16,070 nucleotides of DNA. Source: Synechococcales cyanobacterium PMM_0002. Lineage in GTDB: Bacteria; Cyanobacteriota; Cyanobacteriia; Elainellales; Elainellaceae. Below the pieces are notes generated by a model, which saw only the letters and a list, made by a program, of their open reading frames with translations, was not told the origin of the DNA and did no database searches. The DNA lies in contig CASBQX010000113.1 of the NCBI GenBank assembly GCA_949127925.1, positions 1 to 16,070 on the forward strand, given 5' to 3'. This document shows, piece after piece, positions 5,938 through 13,426 of the stretch. Within the stretch, counting starts at the first letter, position 1. Every line of letters begins with the position of its first letter. A program made the position numbers and the translations under genes.

Positions 5938-5995
5938 TTTGCCCGTAATTTGCTACGGTTTATTACAGTAGCTCGGGCAAATCTTTATATATTTT
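5938..5995 (+). terminator. Terminator-like hairpin with no plus-strand gene before it
   Basis: TTTGCCCG (5938-5945) pairs with CGGGCAAA (5974-5981), and an inner stem GCTAC/GTAGC (5952-5956 with 5968-5972) extends it. The T-rich run TCTTTATATATTTT follows on the plus strand. The nearest upstream gene, tRNA-Val, is on the other strand. A 6-bp hairpin AACTTC/GAAGTT (5915-5931) lies just before. The pair could be a small RNA or part of a long glgB leader. Confidence 0.45.
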
Positions 5996-6068
5996 CATAT
6001 TATTTTCAGATTGATCGAGTGATTTGATGATGGGCTAAGGGGCGATCGCCAAACCTGTATTGCTCTCA

Positions 6069-6146
6069 CAAACCACTGATGTCCGGTGTAGTGTATGCTC
6101 TAGGCGCGCCTACGTACTGAACGAGTACGAGGGTTTCAGTGGTTTG
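6069..6146 (+). other. 78-nt foldable element upstream of glgB
   Basis: CAAACCACTGA (6069-6079) pairs perfectly with TCAGTGGTTTG (6136-6146). Between them are a 12-bp palindrome TAGGCGCGCCTA (6101-6112) and a hairpin CGTACT/AGTACG (6113-6118 with 6124-6129). ATTTT follows the outer stem. The element ends 100 bp before the glgB start. It may be a leader structure, an attenuator, or a small repeat element; I do not recognise a known riboswitch. Confidence 0.5.
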
Positions 6147-6246
6147 ATTTTGGAGACGCTAGATCCAGCGGTTTCTCGAGATTTGTACTCCCATCGCGTC
6201 GTATCAATAAAGCCGTTTTAGACCCTTACGATAAGTAGGTAATTCC

Positions 6247-8523
6247 ATGTCATCGACTGTTGCACCAGAGCAAGTTAATCGCATTGTTGGCAATCAGCAT
6301 CACGATCCCTTTGAAGTGTTAGGGCCGCATCCGGTTCAAAACAGTGATAAAACTTGCTGGGCAGTTCGAGCCTACTTGCCTAATGCTGACGCGGCTTGGG
6401 TCGTTATCCCCGAACAACGAGAAGAGTATCCGATGTCCTCGGTACACGATCCTCATTTTTTTGAATGCATTTTGGATATGGCAGACCTGAGTAATTATCA
6501 ACTGCGAATTAAAGAGGGTGATCAAGAGCGCGTAATCTATGACCCATATGCTTTCCGATCGCCGTTGGTCACTGATTTTGATGTGCATTTGTTTGCGGAA
6601 GGCAACCATCATCGCATTTACGAAAAGCTAGGTGCGCACTTGGCTGAAGTAAACGGGGTGGCAGGGGTTTATTTTGCGGTGTGGGCACCCAACGCTCGAA
6701 ATGTCTCTGTGTTAGGTGATTTTAACTGGTGGGATGGCCGCAAGCACCAAATGCGACGGCTGGGGGACGGCATCTGGGAGCTGTTTATTCCGAGCTTGGG
6801 GGTGGGCACCCACTACAAATATGAGATCAAAAACCAAGAAGGACATATCTACGAAAAGTCTGATCCTCATGGGTTTCAACAAGAGGTAAGACCGAAAACG
6901 GCGTCGATTGTGGCGGATCTGGGCACCTATGAGTGGGGCGATCGCGACTGGATGGAACAACGTCGCCACACCGAGCCATTAACCCAGCCCATTTCGGTCT
7001 ACGAAGTTCACATTGGCTCTTGGCTGCACGGGTCATCATCGGAACCCTACGTTCGACCGGATGGTACGGAAATCGCCCCCGTGATTGTGGCCGACCTCAA
7101 ACCGGGCGCGAGATTCCTCACCTATCGCGAACTGGCCGAGCGGCTGATTCCCTATGTCAAAGATTTAGGCTTCACCCACATCGAGCTATTGCCGATCGCC
7201 GAACATCCGTTCGATGGTTCCTGGGGCTATCAAGTCACCGGATATTATGCGGCCACCTCGCGCTATGGGACTCCTCAAGACCTGATGTACTTGATTGACC
7301 AATGTCATCTAAATGGCATTGGGGTGATTGTGGACTGGGTGCCGGGACACTTTCCCAAAGATGGGCATGGGCTGGCTAATTTTGACGGCACCTGCCTTTA
7401 CGAACATGCCGATCCACGCAAAGGTGAACACAAAGGCTGGGGCACGCTGGTCTTTAACTATGCCCGCAATGAAGTGCGCAACTTCTTAGTTTCCAATGCC
7501 CTATTTTGGTTCGACAAATATCACATCGATGGCATTCGGGTAGATGCCGTGGCCTCCATGCTCTACCTCGACTATTGCCGCGAGCCAGGAGAATGGGTCA
7601 CCAATCAATATGGCGGTCGAGAGAATATCGAAGCGGCCGACTTCTTGCGGCAAATGAACCATGTCGTGTTTAGCTATTTCCCTGGGGCGCTTAGCATTGC
7701 CGAAGAGTCAACCTCGTGGCCCATGGTATCTTGGCCGACCTATGTGGGTGGGCTAGGTTTCAACCTCAAGTGGAATATGGGCTGGATGCACGACATGCTC
7801 GACTTTTTCAGCATGGACCCCTGGTTCCGTCAATTCCACCAAAACAACCTCACCTTCAGCCTGATGTACGCCTTCAGCGAAAACTTTATGCTGGCGTTCT
7901 CGCACGATGAGGTGGTGCATGGTAAGAGCAACATGATTGGTAAGATTCCGGGCGATGAGTGGCAAAAGTATGCCAGTGTGCGCTGCCTGTTTACTTATAT
8001 GTTTGCGCATCCCGGCAAAAAAACCCTGTTTATGAGCCTAGAGTTTGGCCAATGGAGCGAGTGGAACGTTTGGGGCGACTTGGAATGGCAGCTGCTCCAG
8101 TTTGAAGCGCCCCGAAAACTGAAGCACTTTATGGGCAAACTCAACGAGTTTTATCGGAGCCAGCCCGCTCTCTATACCCAAGATTTCTCCAATGAAGGGT
8201 TTGAGTGGATTGATTGCAGCGACAACCGTCATAGTGTCGTGGCGTTCATTCGCCGCTGCAAAGACCCTCAGGAATATCTGATCACGGTCTCTAACTTTAC
8301 GCCACAGCCCCACTCTCACTATCGAGTGGGTGTCCCAGAAGCAGGGTTTTACCAAGAACTGTTTAACAGTGACGCGCGGGAGTATGGCGGCAGCAACATG
8401 GGCAACTTGGGTGGCAAATGGTCAGAAGAGTGGTCATTCCACAACCAGCCTTATTCAATTGACTTGTGTTTGCCACCGCTCGGAGTGCTGGTGTTAAAGC
8501 TCGATCGCAGCAAGCTCCAGTAA
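6247..8523 (+). CDS. glgB: 1,4-alpha-glucan branching enzyme
   Basis: GlgB cuts alpha-1,4-glucan chains and rejoins the piece through an alpha-1,6 bond, making the branches of glycogen in the cytoplasm. The 758 residues match the long cyanobacterial form: two N-terminal beta-sandwich domains (about 1-120, then a CBM48 module from about 130 with VYFAVWAPNARNVSVLGDFN), a GH13 catalytic barrel, and a C-terminal beta domain. Catalytic residues are visible: the nucleophile Asp433 in GIRVDAVASM, the acid/base Glu near 486 in IAEEST, and Asp554 in FSHDEVVHGK. The substrate-binding LLPIAEHPFDGSWGYQ is intact. A weak AGGT site lies 7 bases before the ATG. The gene stands alone after a long leader holding the 6069-6146 element and is followed by a strong hairpin. 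It has only one HIP1 site in 2.3 kb. Confidence 0.98.
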   Translation: MSSTVAPEQVNRIVGNQHHDPFEVLGPHPVQNSDKTCWAVRAYLPNADAAWVVIPEQREEYPMSSVHDPHFFECILDMADLSNYQLRIKEGDQERVIYDPYAFRSPLVTDFDVHLFAEGNHHRIYEKLGAHLAEVNGVAGVYFAVWAPNARNVSVLGDFNWWDGRKHQMRRLGDGIWELFIPSLGVGTHYKYEIKNQEGHIYEKSDPHGFQQEVRPKTASIVADLGTYEWGDRDWMEQRRHTEPLTQPISVYEVHIGSWLHGSSSEPYVRPDGTEIAPVIVADLKPGARFLTYRELAERLIPYVKDLGFTHIELLPIAEHPFDGSWGYQVTGYYAATSRYGTPQDLMYLIDQCHLNGIGVIVDWVPGHFPKDGHGLANFDGTCLYEHADPRKGEHKGWGTLVFNYARNEVRNFLVSNALFWFDKYHIDGIRVDAVASMLYLDYCREPGEWVTNQYGGRENIEAADFLRQMNHVVFSYFPGALSIAEESTSWPMVSWPTYVGGLGFNLKWNMGWMHDMLDFFSMDPWFRQFHQNNLTFSLMYAFSENFMLAFSHDEVVHGKSNMIGKIPGDEWQKYASVRCLFTYMFAHPGKKTLFMSLEFGQWSEWNVWGDLEWQLLQFEAPRKLKHFMGKLNEFYRSQPALYTQDFSNEGFEWIDCSDNRHSVVAFIRRCKDPQEYLITVSNFTPQPHSHYRVGVPEAGFYQELFNSDAREYGGSNMGNLGGKWSEEWSFHNQPYSIDLCLPPLGVLVLKLDRSKLQ

Positions 8524-8524
8524 G

Positions 8525-8566
8525 GGCTGATGCGAACCGCCCCTACAGTTCGCATCAGCCGTGTTT
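8525..8566 (+). terminator. glgB terminator
   Basis: GGCTGATGCGAAC (8525-8537) pairs perfectly with GTTCGCATCAGCC (8548-8560) over a 10-nt loop, starting directly after the glgB stop. The tail GTGTTTG is only mildly T-rich. Confidence 0.75.
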
Positions 8567-8671
8567 GATCGCTAGAATCAGTTTGCAAATAGCCTAACCG
8601 CCGTTAAAATCTTTCATTTTTCTCAGGTTGGCACTTTTGTTAGAGTGGTGCGTCAGTATGTGGATAGAAAA

Positions 8672-8687
8672 GGTGGCGATCGCCACC
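8672..8687. repeat. 16-bp perfect palindrome centred on HIP1
   Basis: GGTGGCGATCGCCACC is a perfect palindrome extending the HIP1 octamer by four bases on each side. It lies 35 bp before the start of the RTX-type gene and could form a hairpin in its leader. It may be chance growth around HIP1 or a regulatory site. Confidence 0.5.
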
Positions 8688-8722
8688 GCTGACCATGCAT
8701 TTCCGCGTTTACCTTCTAACCC

Positions 8723-9658
8723 ATGGCACTTCAACTCGACTCTATTTTTGATGATGTGGCTGATCAATTTGATCGGCTAATCGGTGGCAACCTGGTTGAT
8801 CAGGTGACTGATTTTTTCAAGCAAATCGATCTAGGGAAAATTGACCTTGGCGACTTTTTTGACAATATCAGCCTGGATGGGTTAGCCGACGACCTACTAG
8901 GCGGCTTAGACTCGTTTTTTGGCGATTTTAATCTAGTCAGGCTGTTTAACAGTGTGGACAGCACGCTGGGTAGGGTGGATCTGCTTGGGGTTGACTTTGA
9001 CGGGCTGTTGAAGGGGTTCGTGGGCGATTTGAGCGTGAATCAAGTGCTGAAAGACTTGGATTCGCTCGTGGGAACCGCGAATCTCAACGAATTGTTTGAC
9101 GATGACTCTATCAGCGGAAACGGCAGCGGAGATGACTTAACTGGCGATACTCTCAGCCGTTTTACGCGTCAAGTGCGCGATATTGCTGGAGGTTTGTTTG
9201 ACGACATTTTGACGGGCGCATCCAATATTTTGGCTGGCGATCGCACCTCTAATGTCTTAAAAGGGATGAGGACTAGCGATTTGCTCAGCGGCTATCGTGG
9301 CAGCGATCATCTATTGGGATTGGGTGGGGATGACATTTTGCTGGGCGATCGCGGCCAAGATCACCTCTTCGGCGGTCGGGGCAGCGATATTTTGGCTGGT
9401 GGCATTGGCAAAGACTGGCTTACAGGCGGCCAAGGCAACGACACGTTTGTCTTAGAATCTGGAGCAGGCCATGCTCTAATTACAGATTTTCAAGTCGGAC
9501 GGGATGCGATCGCCCTTTTAGGTAACCTGGCGTTTGGCAACCTTAGCCTCACCCAACAAGGGATAAACGTATTGATTCGTAATGGCGACGATCTGTTGGC
9601 TATTCTTCCAAAAGTAGGCAGCGCGGCTCTCAGCCTTGCCGATTTCATTGTGCCGTAG
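8723..9658 (+). CDS. RTX-type calcium-binding repeat protein, probably type I secreted
   Basis: The 311-residue acidic protein has two parts. Residues 1-140 are rich in Asp, Leu, Phe and Gly, with recurring phrases such as DLLGGLDSF, FFDNISLDGL and LLGVDFDGLL, and have no signal peptide; they look like imperfect amphipathic repeats. Residues about 173-245 carry hemolysin-type nonapeptide repeats (GLGGDDILLGD, GGRGSDILAGG, GGQGNDTFVL), which bind calcium and form a parallel beta roll. A C-terminal module ends in LSLADFIVP, as in many cyanobacterial type I secretion substrates. Export through an ABC transporter/TolC-type system and folding in external calcium are inferred from the family; no transporter genes are nearby. 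The role could be surface layer, adhesion or enzyme-like, but no catalytic domain is visible. The ATG at 8723 has no strong ribosome binding site. Confidence 0.85.
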   Translation: MALQLDSIFDDVADQFDRLIGGNLVDQVTDFFKQIDLGKIDLGDFFDNISLDGLADDLLGGLDSFFGDFNLVRLFNSVDSTLGRVDLLGVDFDGLLKGFVGDLSVNQVLKDLDSLVGTANLNELFDDDSISGNGSGDDLTGDTLSRFTRQVRDIAGGLFDDILTGASNILAGDRTSNVLKGMRTSDLLSGYRGSDHLLGLGGDDILLGDRGQDHLFGGRGSDILAGGIGKDWLTGGQGNDTFVLESGAGHALITDFQVGRDAIALLGNLAFGNLSLTQQGINVLIRNGDDLLAILPKVGSAALSLADFIVP

Positions 9659-9794
9659 CCACCCCAACGGGTCTCAATGCCGACTGACGTTGGCGTTCAA
9701 CCCAGTCAGCGTCACGTAATCACTAAAAGCGACAAAAGTAAACTTTTCCTCTGCTTTTCAGCTAGGCTCTATATTGATAGTTCTTTAGTTTCTA

Positions 9795-9815
9795 CATCCC
9801 GACTCTGGCGGGATG
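9795..9815 (+). promoter_or_regulatory. Hairpin in the leader of the YaaW-family gene
   Basis: CATCCCG (9795-9801) pairs with CGGGATG (9809-9815) over a 7-nt loop, 41 bp before the GTG start at 9857. No T tract follows, so it is not a clear terminator. The rest of the 9659-9856 gap has two mutually exclusive weak stems after the RTX gene (CCAACG/CGTTGG at 9664-9693 and CTGAC/GTCAG just inside it). No convincing promoter was seen. Confidence 0.35.
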
Positions 9816-9856
9816 AGGCACTAACCCAGGTCAGAATTTGGCGGAGGTAGATCGAC

Positions 9857-10687
9857 GTGGATGAATTGCGCACGGCGTTGGAGTTGGCAACGGACGATGA
9901 GTTAGAAGGATTGACCGATATTCTATTTCGCCGTCAGCTTAATCCTCTGGATTATATGTATGCTCCCGAACCGATTGATGTGTGCAGCCAAGATCGAGAT
10001 CTCTGGCTAGATTCGCTGGAGGAACGATTTCGGTTTTTGGCCGCCGATGGGGTGACGGTGCTACGGGGCAAAACCCGGCAGGTGAGCTACCGCCAGGTGT
10101 TAATTCAGGTCTGTCGCTATCTCAAAATCCCCTACAATCAATCGCTCTCGACGCCTGATTTAGAAGCAGAAATCTTTCTCATCTTGGTAGGCCGAGCTTG
10201 GCAGCAGCTGCCTACTTCAGAACGACGGGTGCTCAATGGACGTTTGCAGCAGGCGGTCTCGCAAGCAGATATTTCCCATCAGCTGCCTGCGTCACTTCAG
10301 CAAGATCCGTTGGGCTTGGTGCTGAAAGGGAGCGGAGTCGTCGCGATCAACTCTGTGATTCGACCCTGGTTGATGCAGACGGTAGCGCGTCAGTTTGCGT
10401 TGCATGCGGCTACCTATCAACTGGCAAAAGAGGCCGCAGTGCAGGGTGGACTGGCCGTCACTCATCAGGCGACACTCCAGGCCGCTCGTCGAGGAGTAGT
10501 GGTATCGGCGGCGCGATATGGCACAACCCGCACGGTGCTGGCGGTGTTGGGTCCGGCGCTATGGGCATGGTTTTTTGCAGATTTGGGCTGGCGGGCGATC
10601 GCCACCAACTATGCCCGCGTCATTCCTGTGGTGTTTACCCTGGCACAAATCCGGCTGATCCGCAGCGCAGAGTATCAGCCTGCCTAG
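9857..10687 (+). CDS. YaaW (UPF0174) family protein
   Basis: The 276-residue product resembles E. coli YaaW in layout. It has an N-terminal helical part (LATDDELEGLTDILF), a middle with LEAEIFLILVGRAWQQLP that matches the family's long helix, and an Ala/Gly-rich C-terminal third ending in YARVIPVVFTLAQIRLIR, the counterpart of the YRVTIPAVLQIACLRRM tail of YaaW. The C-terminal third has weakly hydrophobic stretches (about 160-175 and 225-268) that might touch a membrane. The biochemical role of the family is unknown. The start is GTG with GGAGG 9 bases upstream. The next gene, for a J-domain protein, begins 55 bp downstream on the same strand, so the two may share a transcript. Confidence 0.75.
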   Translation: MDELRTALELATDDELEGLTDILFRRQLNPLDYMYAPEPIDVCSQDRDLWLDSLEERFRFLAADGVTVLRGKTRQVSYRQVLIQVCRYLKIPYNQSLSTPDLEAEIFLILVGRAWQQLPTSERRVLNGRLQQAVSQADISHQLPASLQQDPLGLVLKGSGVVAINSVIRPWLMQTVARQFALHAATYQLAKEAAVQGGLAVTHQATLQAARRGVVVSAARYGTTRTVLAVLGPALWAWFFADLGWRAIATNYARVIPVVFTLAQIRLIRSAEYQPA

Positions 10688-10742
10688 CGCTAAAATCTAG
10701 ATTGAGAGCGACCCAACAGGTTAAAAGGGTTGGAGGGTAGGA

Positions 10743-11342
10743 GTGGCAGAGCAAAAAATAGACGCAACGTATTATGATTTGCTGGGGCTAACCCCCGCCG
10801 CATCGGTTCAGGACATTCGTCGCGCCTATCGGGAGCTAAGTAAGCGCTACCATCCCGATACAACGGCGTTACCTGCGGCGATCGCGATAGCAACATTTCA
10901 AGACCTTAACGAAGCCTACGCCACTCTCAGTAATCTAGAGCGGCGTTCGATCTACGACCTCAAGATTGGCCACTCTCGGGTGCGGGTCATGCAACCCTCC
11001 ATAGACCTAAGCCACTCTGGGGCTGATGGCCGTCGGTATCGTTCGTCTGCCCACTTTGACCCCGGCGATCGCCCGCTGTCTGCGGGAGAGCTTTTTGCTC
11101 TGTTTATTTTGGGCGTTACGTTTGTGGGTTGTCTAATTTTGGTAATTGCCGTCGGGACGACGCGCGGTGACTTTGCCCTAAATCTATTTGACCCCGGCAA
11201 GGTGGCCGAAACGGTTCAGGGCGATCGCGCATCAGACTCGGTTCCGTCTATTCTCCTAGAGCCAACGCCTGCTCTGTTAGAGCCAGCGCCTGCTCTGTTA
11301 GAGCCAACGCCTGCCCATCCAGAAGTCGAAGCACAGCTGTAG
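10743..11342 (+). CDS. Membrane-anchored J-domain (DnaJ-like) protein
   Basis: An N-terminal J domain (residues 7-73) opens with YYDLLGLTPAASVQDIRRAYREL and has the essential HPD motif at 37-39, so it should stimulate an Hsp70 (DnaK) partner. A linker follows, then one membrane helix at about 116-138 and a C-terminal tail with three LLEPTPA-type repeats (171-191). There is no zinc-finger or client-binding domain of classical DnaJ, so this is a type III J protein that would recruit DnaK to a membrane. The start is GTG with GGAGG 6 bases upstream. It sits between the YaaW-family gene and the DUF3143 gene. Which membrane (plasma or thylakoid) cannot be told. Confidence 0.9.
   Translation: MAEQKIDATYYDLLGLTPAASVQDIRRAYRELSKRYHPDTTALPAAIAIATFQDLNEAYATLSNLERRSIYDLKIGHSRVRVMQPSIDLSHSGADGRRYRSSAHFDPGDRPLSAGELFALFILGVTFVGCLILVIAVGTTRGDFALNLFDPGKVAETVQGDRASDSVPSILLEPTPALLEPAPALLEPTPAHPEVEAQL
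11253..11315 (+). repeat. 21-bp tandem repeat in J-domain gene (LLEPTPA x3)
   Basis: Three in-frame 21-bp units start at 11253, 11274 and 11295, encoding LLEPTPA, LLEPAPA and LLEPTPA. They lie in the hydrophilic tail after the membrane helix. Copy number can change without a frameshift. Confidence 0.9.
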
Positions 11343-11412
11343 GGAATAATTGACCGGATCCCTCAAAATCCTGTATTGCCTATAGAGCGAACAATTCAGA
11401 ACTTTGGGGTTT

Positions 11413-11418
11413 TATAAT
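11413..11418 (+). promoter_or_regulatory. Putative promoter -10 of the DUF3143 gene
   Basis: A perfect TATAAT lies 61 bp before the preferred ATG at 11480. No good -35 hexamer is found at the right distance (AACAAT at 11390-11395, 17-bp spacer), so it may depend on an activator. If real, the DUF3143 gene can be transcribed apart from the J-domain gene. Confidence 0.4.
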
Positions 11419-11479
11419 AGAGGCTTGGACGATAATTCCCGCTGCTGAAAAGTCTCTATATTGTTTGAACTGTAAATTC

Positions 11480-11752
11480 ATGACTCTTCCTCCTGCCGAA
11501 ACCCCGCTCTATAATCATCCGTTGCCCGATATTGAGCAGTGGTTACTATCTAAAGGTTGCCAGCAAGATCGCGATCATCTCCACTGTTGGCGGGTTCAAC
11601 AACCCAATTGGCAAGCTGAAATTATGATGGAGGCAGATTCAATCGCGGTTCGTTATTTACAGTCGGGTGGCAATGGCGAAGATCTCCAGCGAGCCTTTAA
11701 GTATTCTTTGAGCCGCCAAGATCTAGACGAAGCAATTTTTGCAGGGCCGTAG
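11480..11752 (+). CDS. DUF3143 family protein
   Basis: The 90-residue protein matches the cyanobacterial DUF3143 family from end to end: LPPAETPLYNHPLPDIEQWL at the start, GCQQDRDHLHCWRV in the middle, and FKYSLSRQDLDEAIFAGP at the end. The function is unknown. The protein is small, soluble and has no signal peptide. The ATG at 11480 is chosen because the family begins close to LPPAETP; a TTG at 11465 would add five residues with no support. No clear ribosome binding site is visible. It lies 137 bp after the J-domain gene and converges with the YdcF gene, 46 bp away. Confidence 0.88.
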   Translation: MTLPPAETPLYNHPLPDIEQWLLSKGCQQDRDHLHCWRVQQPNWQAEIMMEADSIAVRYLQSGGNGEDLQRAFKYSLSRQDLDEAIFAGP

Positions 11753-11793
11753 AAGCCTAGTTATGGGTTAGTAGATGCGGGCGGCAGTGTACT

Positions 11794-11836
11794 GCGCATC
11801 AGGTTTGGTTAAACGGCTTGTCAATACCTGATGCGC
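11794..11836. repeat. Inverted repeat over the stop of the YdcF-family gene
   Basis: GCGCATCAGGT (11794-11804) pairs perfectly with ACCTGATGCGC (11826-11836). The 21-nt loop and both arms include the last codons and stop of the minus-strand gene. It may act as a shared transcription stop for the convergent genes, though no T tract follows on either strand. Confidence 0.5.
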
Positions 11837-12632
11837 GCTCCAACCTGCATTCGCGATCGCTGATCGATTGCAGCAGGTCTGCGGCGGGGTGCGCCAAGAC
11901 ATCATCTGTTTTAGGTTGAAGCCGGCCTAAAAAGGCATAGCTGGCCAAGCTGATGTATTCCCGAATGACCAGAAAAGACCGTTTGGCAGAGCTGAGAGAC
12001 GGAGGTAGGTCAACCGGGTGAGGCATCACTGAAAAGCCCACTCCCTGAAAGGTTAGATAAGCCCGCAATATATGCGGTGCATCGGTCATCAAGATAATAG
12101 TCTTTATGCCTTGAGGTCCCAAGATAGCCGCTGTAGACGTGGCTTCGTCTTTTGTGGTACGGGCACATCCGGTAGCACTGACAATTTGGGTGGGGTAGCC
12201 ATTAACCTGAATAAGTTCCTGGACTAATTCAAAGTTTTTATCGCTGGTGACAAATAGGCGGGGGGCACGTTGGGCCTTCCACAGGTCTAGAGCCAATTGG
12301 TAGCGATCGCCCATCACATCTTCGCTGCGAGTTAAGACCACAATGGCATCGGCCTTACCGCCCAGATCGGTAGGCAGAACCTTAAGCAGAACTCCTGTTA
12401 GCAGCGGTGCGGTGATCGGCAAAATAATCAGCCAATACAGCAACAGGGTCGCGATCGCCGCCCGACTAATCCAACGTCTAAGCTGAGGCCATTTCCTTAA
12501 CCCTACCCAGGCACCAATCACAATAAGGATTAAGGCCAAGCTGACTCGTTTAGGGCTACTGAGTTTGTCATACAAAGCCCAGTTAAGATCGACCCAGTGG
12601 GTGGTGACAAACCGTCGGAGGGTTTCAAACAT
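11799..12632 (-). CDS. YdcF/SanA/ElyC family (DUF218) membrane protein
   Basis: The 277-residue protein has two N-terminal membrane helices (about 30-45 and 58-82) and a DUF218 domain from about residue 94. Family landmarks are ADAIVVL, the Arg-Tyr with a following ALDLW helix, PRLFVTS, the TKDEA motif and IILMTDAPHILRA. ElyC and SanA in E. coli affect envelope integrity, and ElyC is linked to use of undecaprenyl carrier lipid. A similar role is attractive here because the gene follows uppS on the same strand 44 bp away, but this is inference. The start has no clear ribosome binding site, so translation may depend on the upstream gene. The stop lies in an inverted repeat. Confidence 0.85.
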   Translation of the reverse strand: MFETLRRFVTTHWVDLNWALYDKLSSPKRVSLALILIVIGAWVGLRKWPQLRRWISRAAIATLLLYWLIILPITAPLLTGVLLKVLPTDLGGKADAIVVLTRSEDVMGDRYQLALDLWKAQRAPRLFVTSDKNFELVQELIQVNGYPTQIVSATGCARTTKDEATSTAAILGPQGIKTIILMTDAPHILRAYLTFQGVGFSVMPHPVDLPPSLSSAKRSFLVIREYISLASYAFLGRLQPKTDDVLAHPAADLLQSISDRECRLERASGIDKPFNQT

Positions 12633-12658
12633 ACGAGTGATTGAGATTGTTAGGGTAA

Positions 12659-12692
12659 CTTAGACCTTGCCAAAGCTTAGACCTTGCCAAAG
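12659..12692. repeat. 17-bp tandem duplication across the uppS stop
   Basis: CTTAGACCTTGCCAAAG occurs twice in direct contact (12659-12675 and 12676-12692). On the minus strand the first copy read encodes the last codons of uppS (FGKV) and its TAA; the second lies just after the stop. The duplication leaves the protein end intact. Confidence 0.9.
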
Positions 12693-13426
12693 CGGCGACT
12701 GCGGCTTTGAAAGGCACACAGGGCTTGGTGAAACTCGCTGCGATCAAAATCTGGCCACAGCGCATCGGTAATGTAAAGCTCAGCGTAGGCCATCTGCCAA
12801 AGCAAAAAGTTGCTGATTCGCATCTCGCCACTGGTGCGAATCAGCAAATCTGGGTCGCAGGTGCCAGCGGTGTAAAGATGCTGGGCAAATACGGTTTCGT
12901 CAATATCTTGAGGTTGGAGCAACCCCTGCTGAACTTGGATGGCGATCGCCCGACAGGCTTGGACAATTTCTTGTCGCCCGCCATAGTTGGTGGCAACTGT
13001 GAATTGAATGCCTGGATTATTACGCGTCTCCTCCATCGATCGCTCAATCTCAGCTTGCAGCGAATGGGGCAACGCTTGCAGATTGCCCACAAACTGAATC
13101 CGCACCCCCTCGGCCACCATTTCTCGTAACTCTTGACGCAGTACACGTTCAAACAGCGTCATTAAAAACTCCACTTCTTCGAGTGGACGGCCCCAATTCT
13201 CGGTCGAAAACGCGTAGGCGGTTAAGGCTCGAATCCCCCAATCTCTACAGCATCTCAACAGTTCTTTCAGCGTATCTACCCCTCGCCGATGCCCAATTAA
13301 TCGAGGCAGACCCCGCTGCTGCGCCCAGCGACCGTTGCCATCCATAATCACGGCAACGTGCTGTGGCAGTCGTTCCTGCTGCAAATCAGCCGGTAAGTCC
13401 CTAAGAACGGTTGGCTTTGCTGTCAT
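12677..13426 (-). CDS. uppS: Isoprenyl (undecaprenyl) diphosphate synthase
   Basis: This cis-prenyltransferase adds isopentenyl units to farnesyl diphosphate to make the carrier lipid used for peptidoglycan and other envelope polymers. The 249 residues show all main motifs: HVAVIMDGNGRWA with the Mg-binding Asp29, GHRRGVDTLKE, TAYAFSTENWGRP, VATNYGGRQEI and the C-terminal RTSGEMRISNFLLWQMAYAELYI. The ATG at 13426 is chosen because GGAG lies 6 bases upstream and family members start near here. An in-frame ATG at 13537 would add 37 residues that lie inside cdaA. The start overlaps the end of cdaA by 26 bp, so translational coupling is likely. The C-terminal codons are part of a 17-bp tandem duplication. 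Confidence 0.97.
   Translation of the reverse strand: MTAKPTVLRDLPADLQQERLPQHVAVIMDGNGRWAQQRGLPRLIGHRRGVDTLKELLRCCRDWGIRALTAYAFSTENWGRPLEEVEFLMTLFERVLRQELREMVAEGVRIQFVGNLQALPHSLQAEIERSMEETRNNPGIQFTVATNYGGRQEIVQACRAIAIQVQQGLLQPQDIDETVFAQHLYTAGTCDPDLLIRTSGEMRISNFLLWQMAYAELYITDALWPDFDRSEFHQALCAFQSRSRRFGKV

Noticed and set aside
6933..7298. Plus-strand open frame of 121 residues in another frame of glgB
   Set aside because: The glgB frame carries all conserved GH13 and CBM48 motifs; the other frame is incidental.
8655..8667. DnaA-box-like TGTGGATAG as a replication origin
   Set aside because: It is an isolated imperfect match without a cluster of boxes or a dnaA/dnaN context.
12707..13129. Plus-strand open frame of 140 residues over uppS
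   Set aside because: Antisense shadow of a well conserved gene with no family features.
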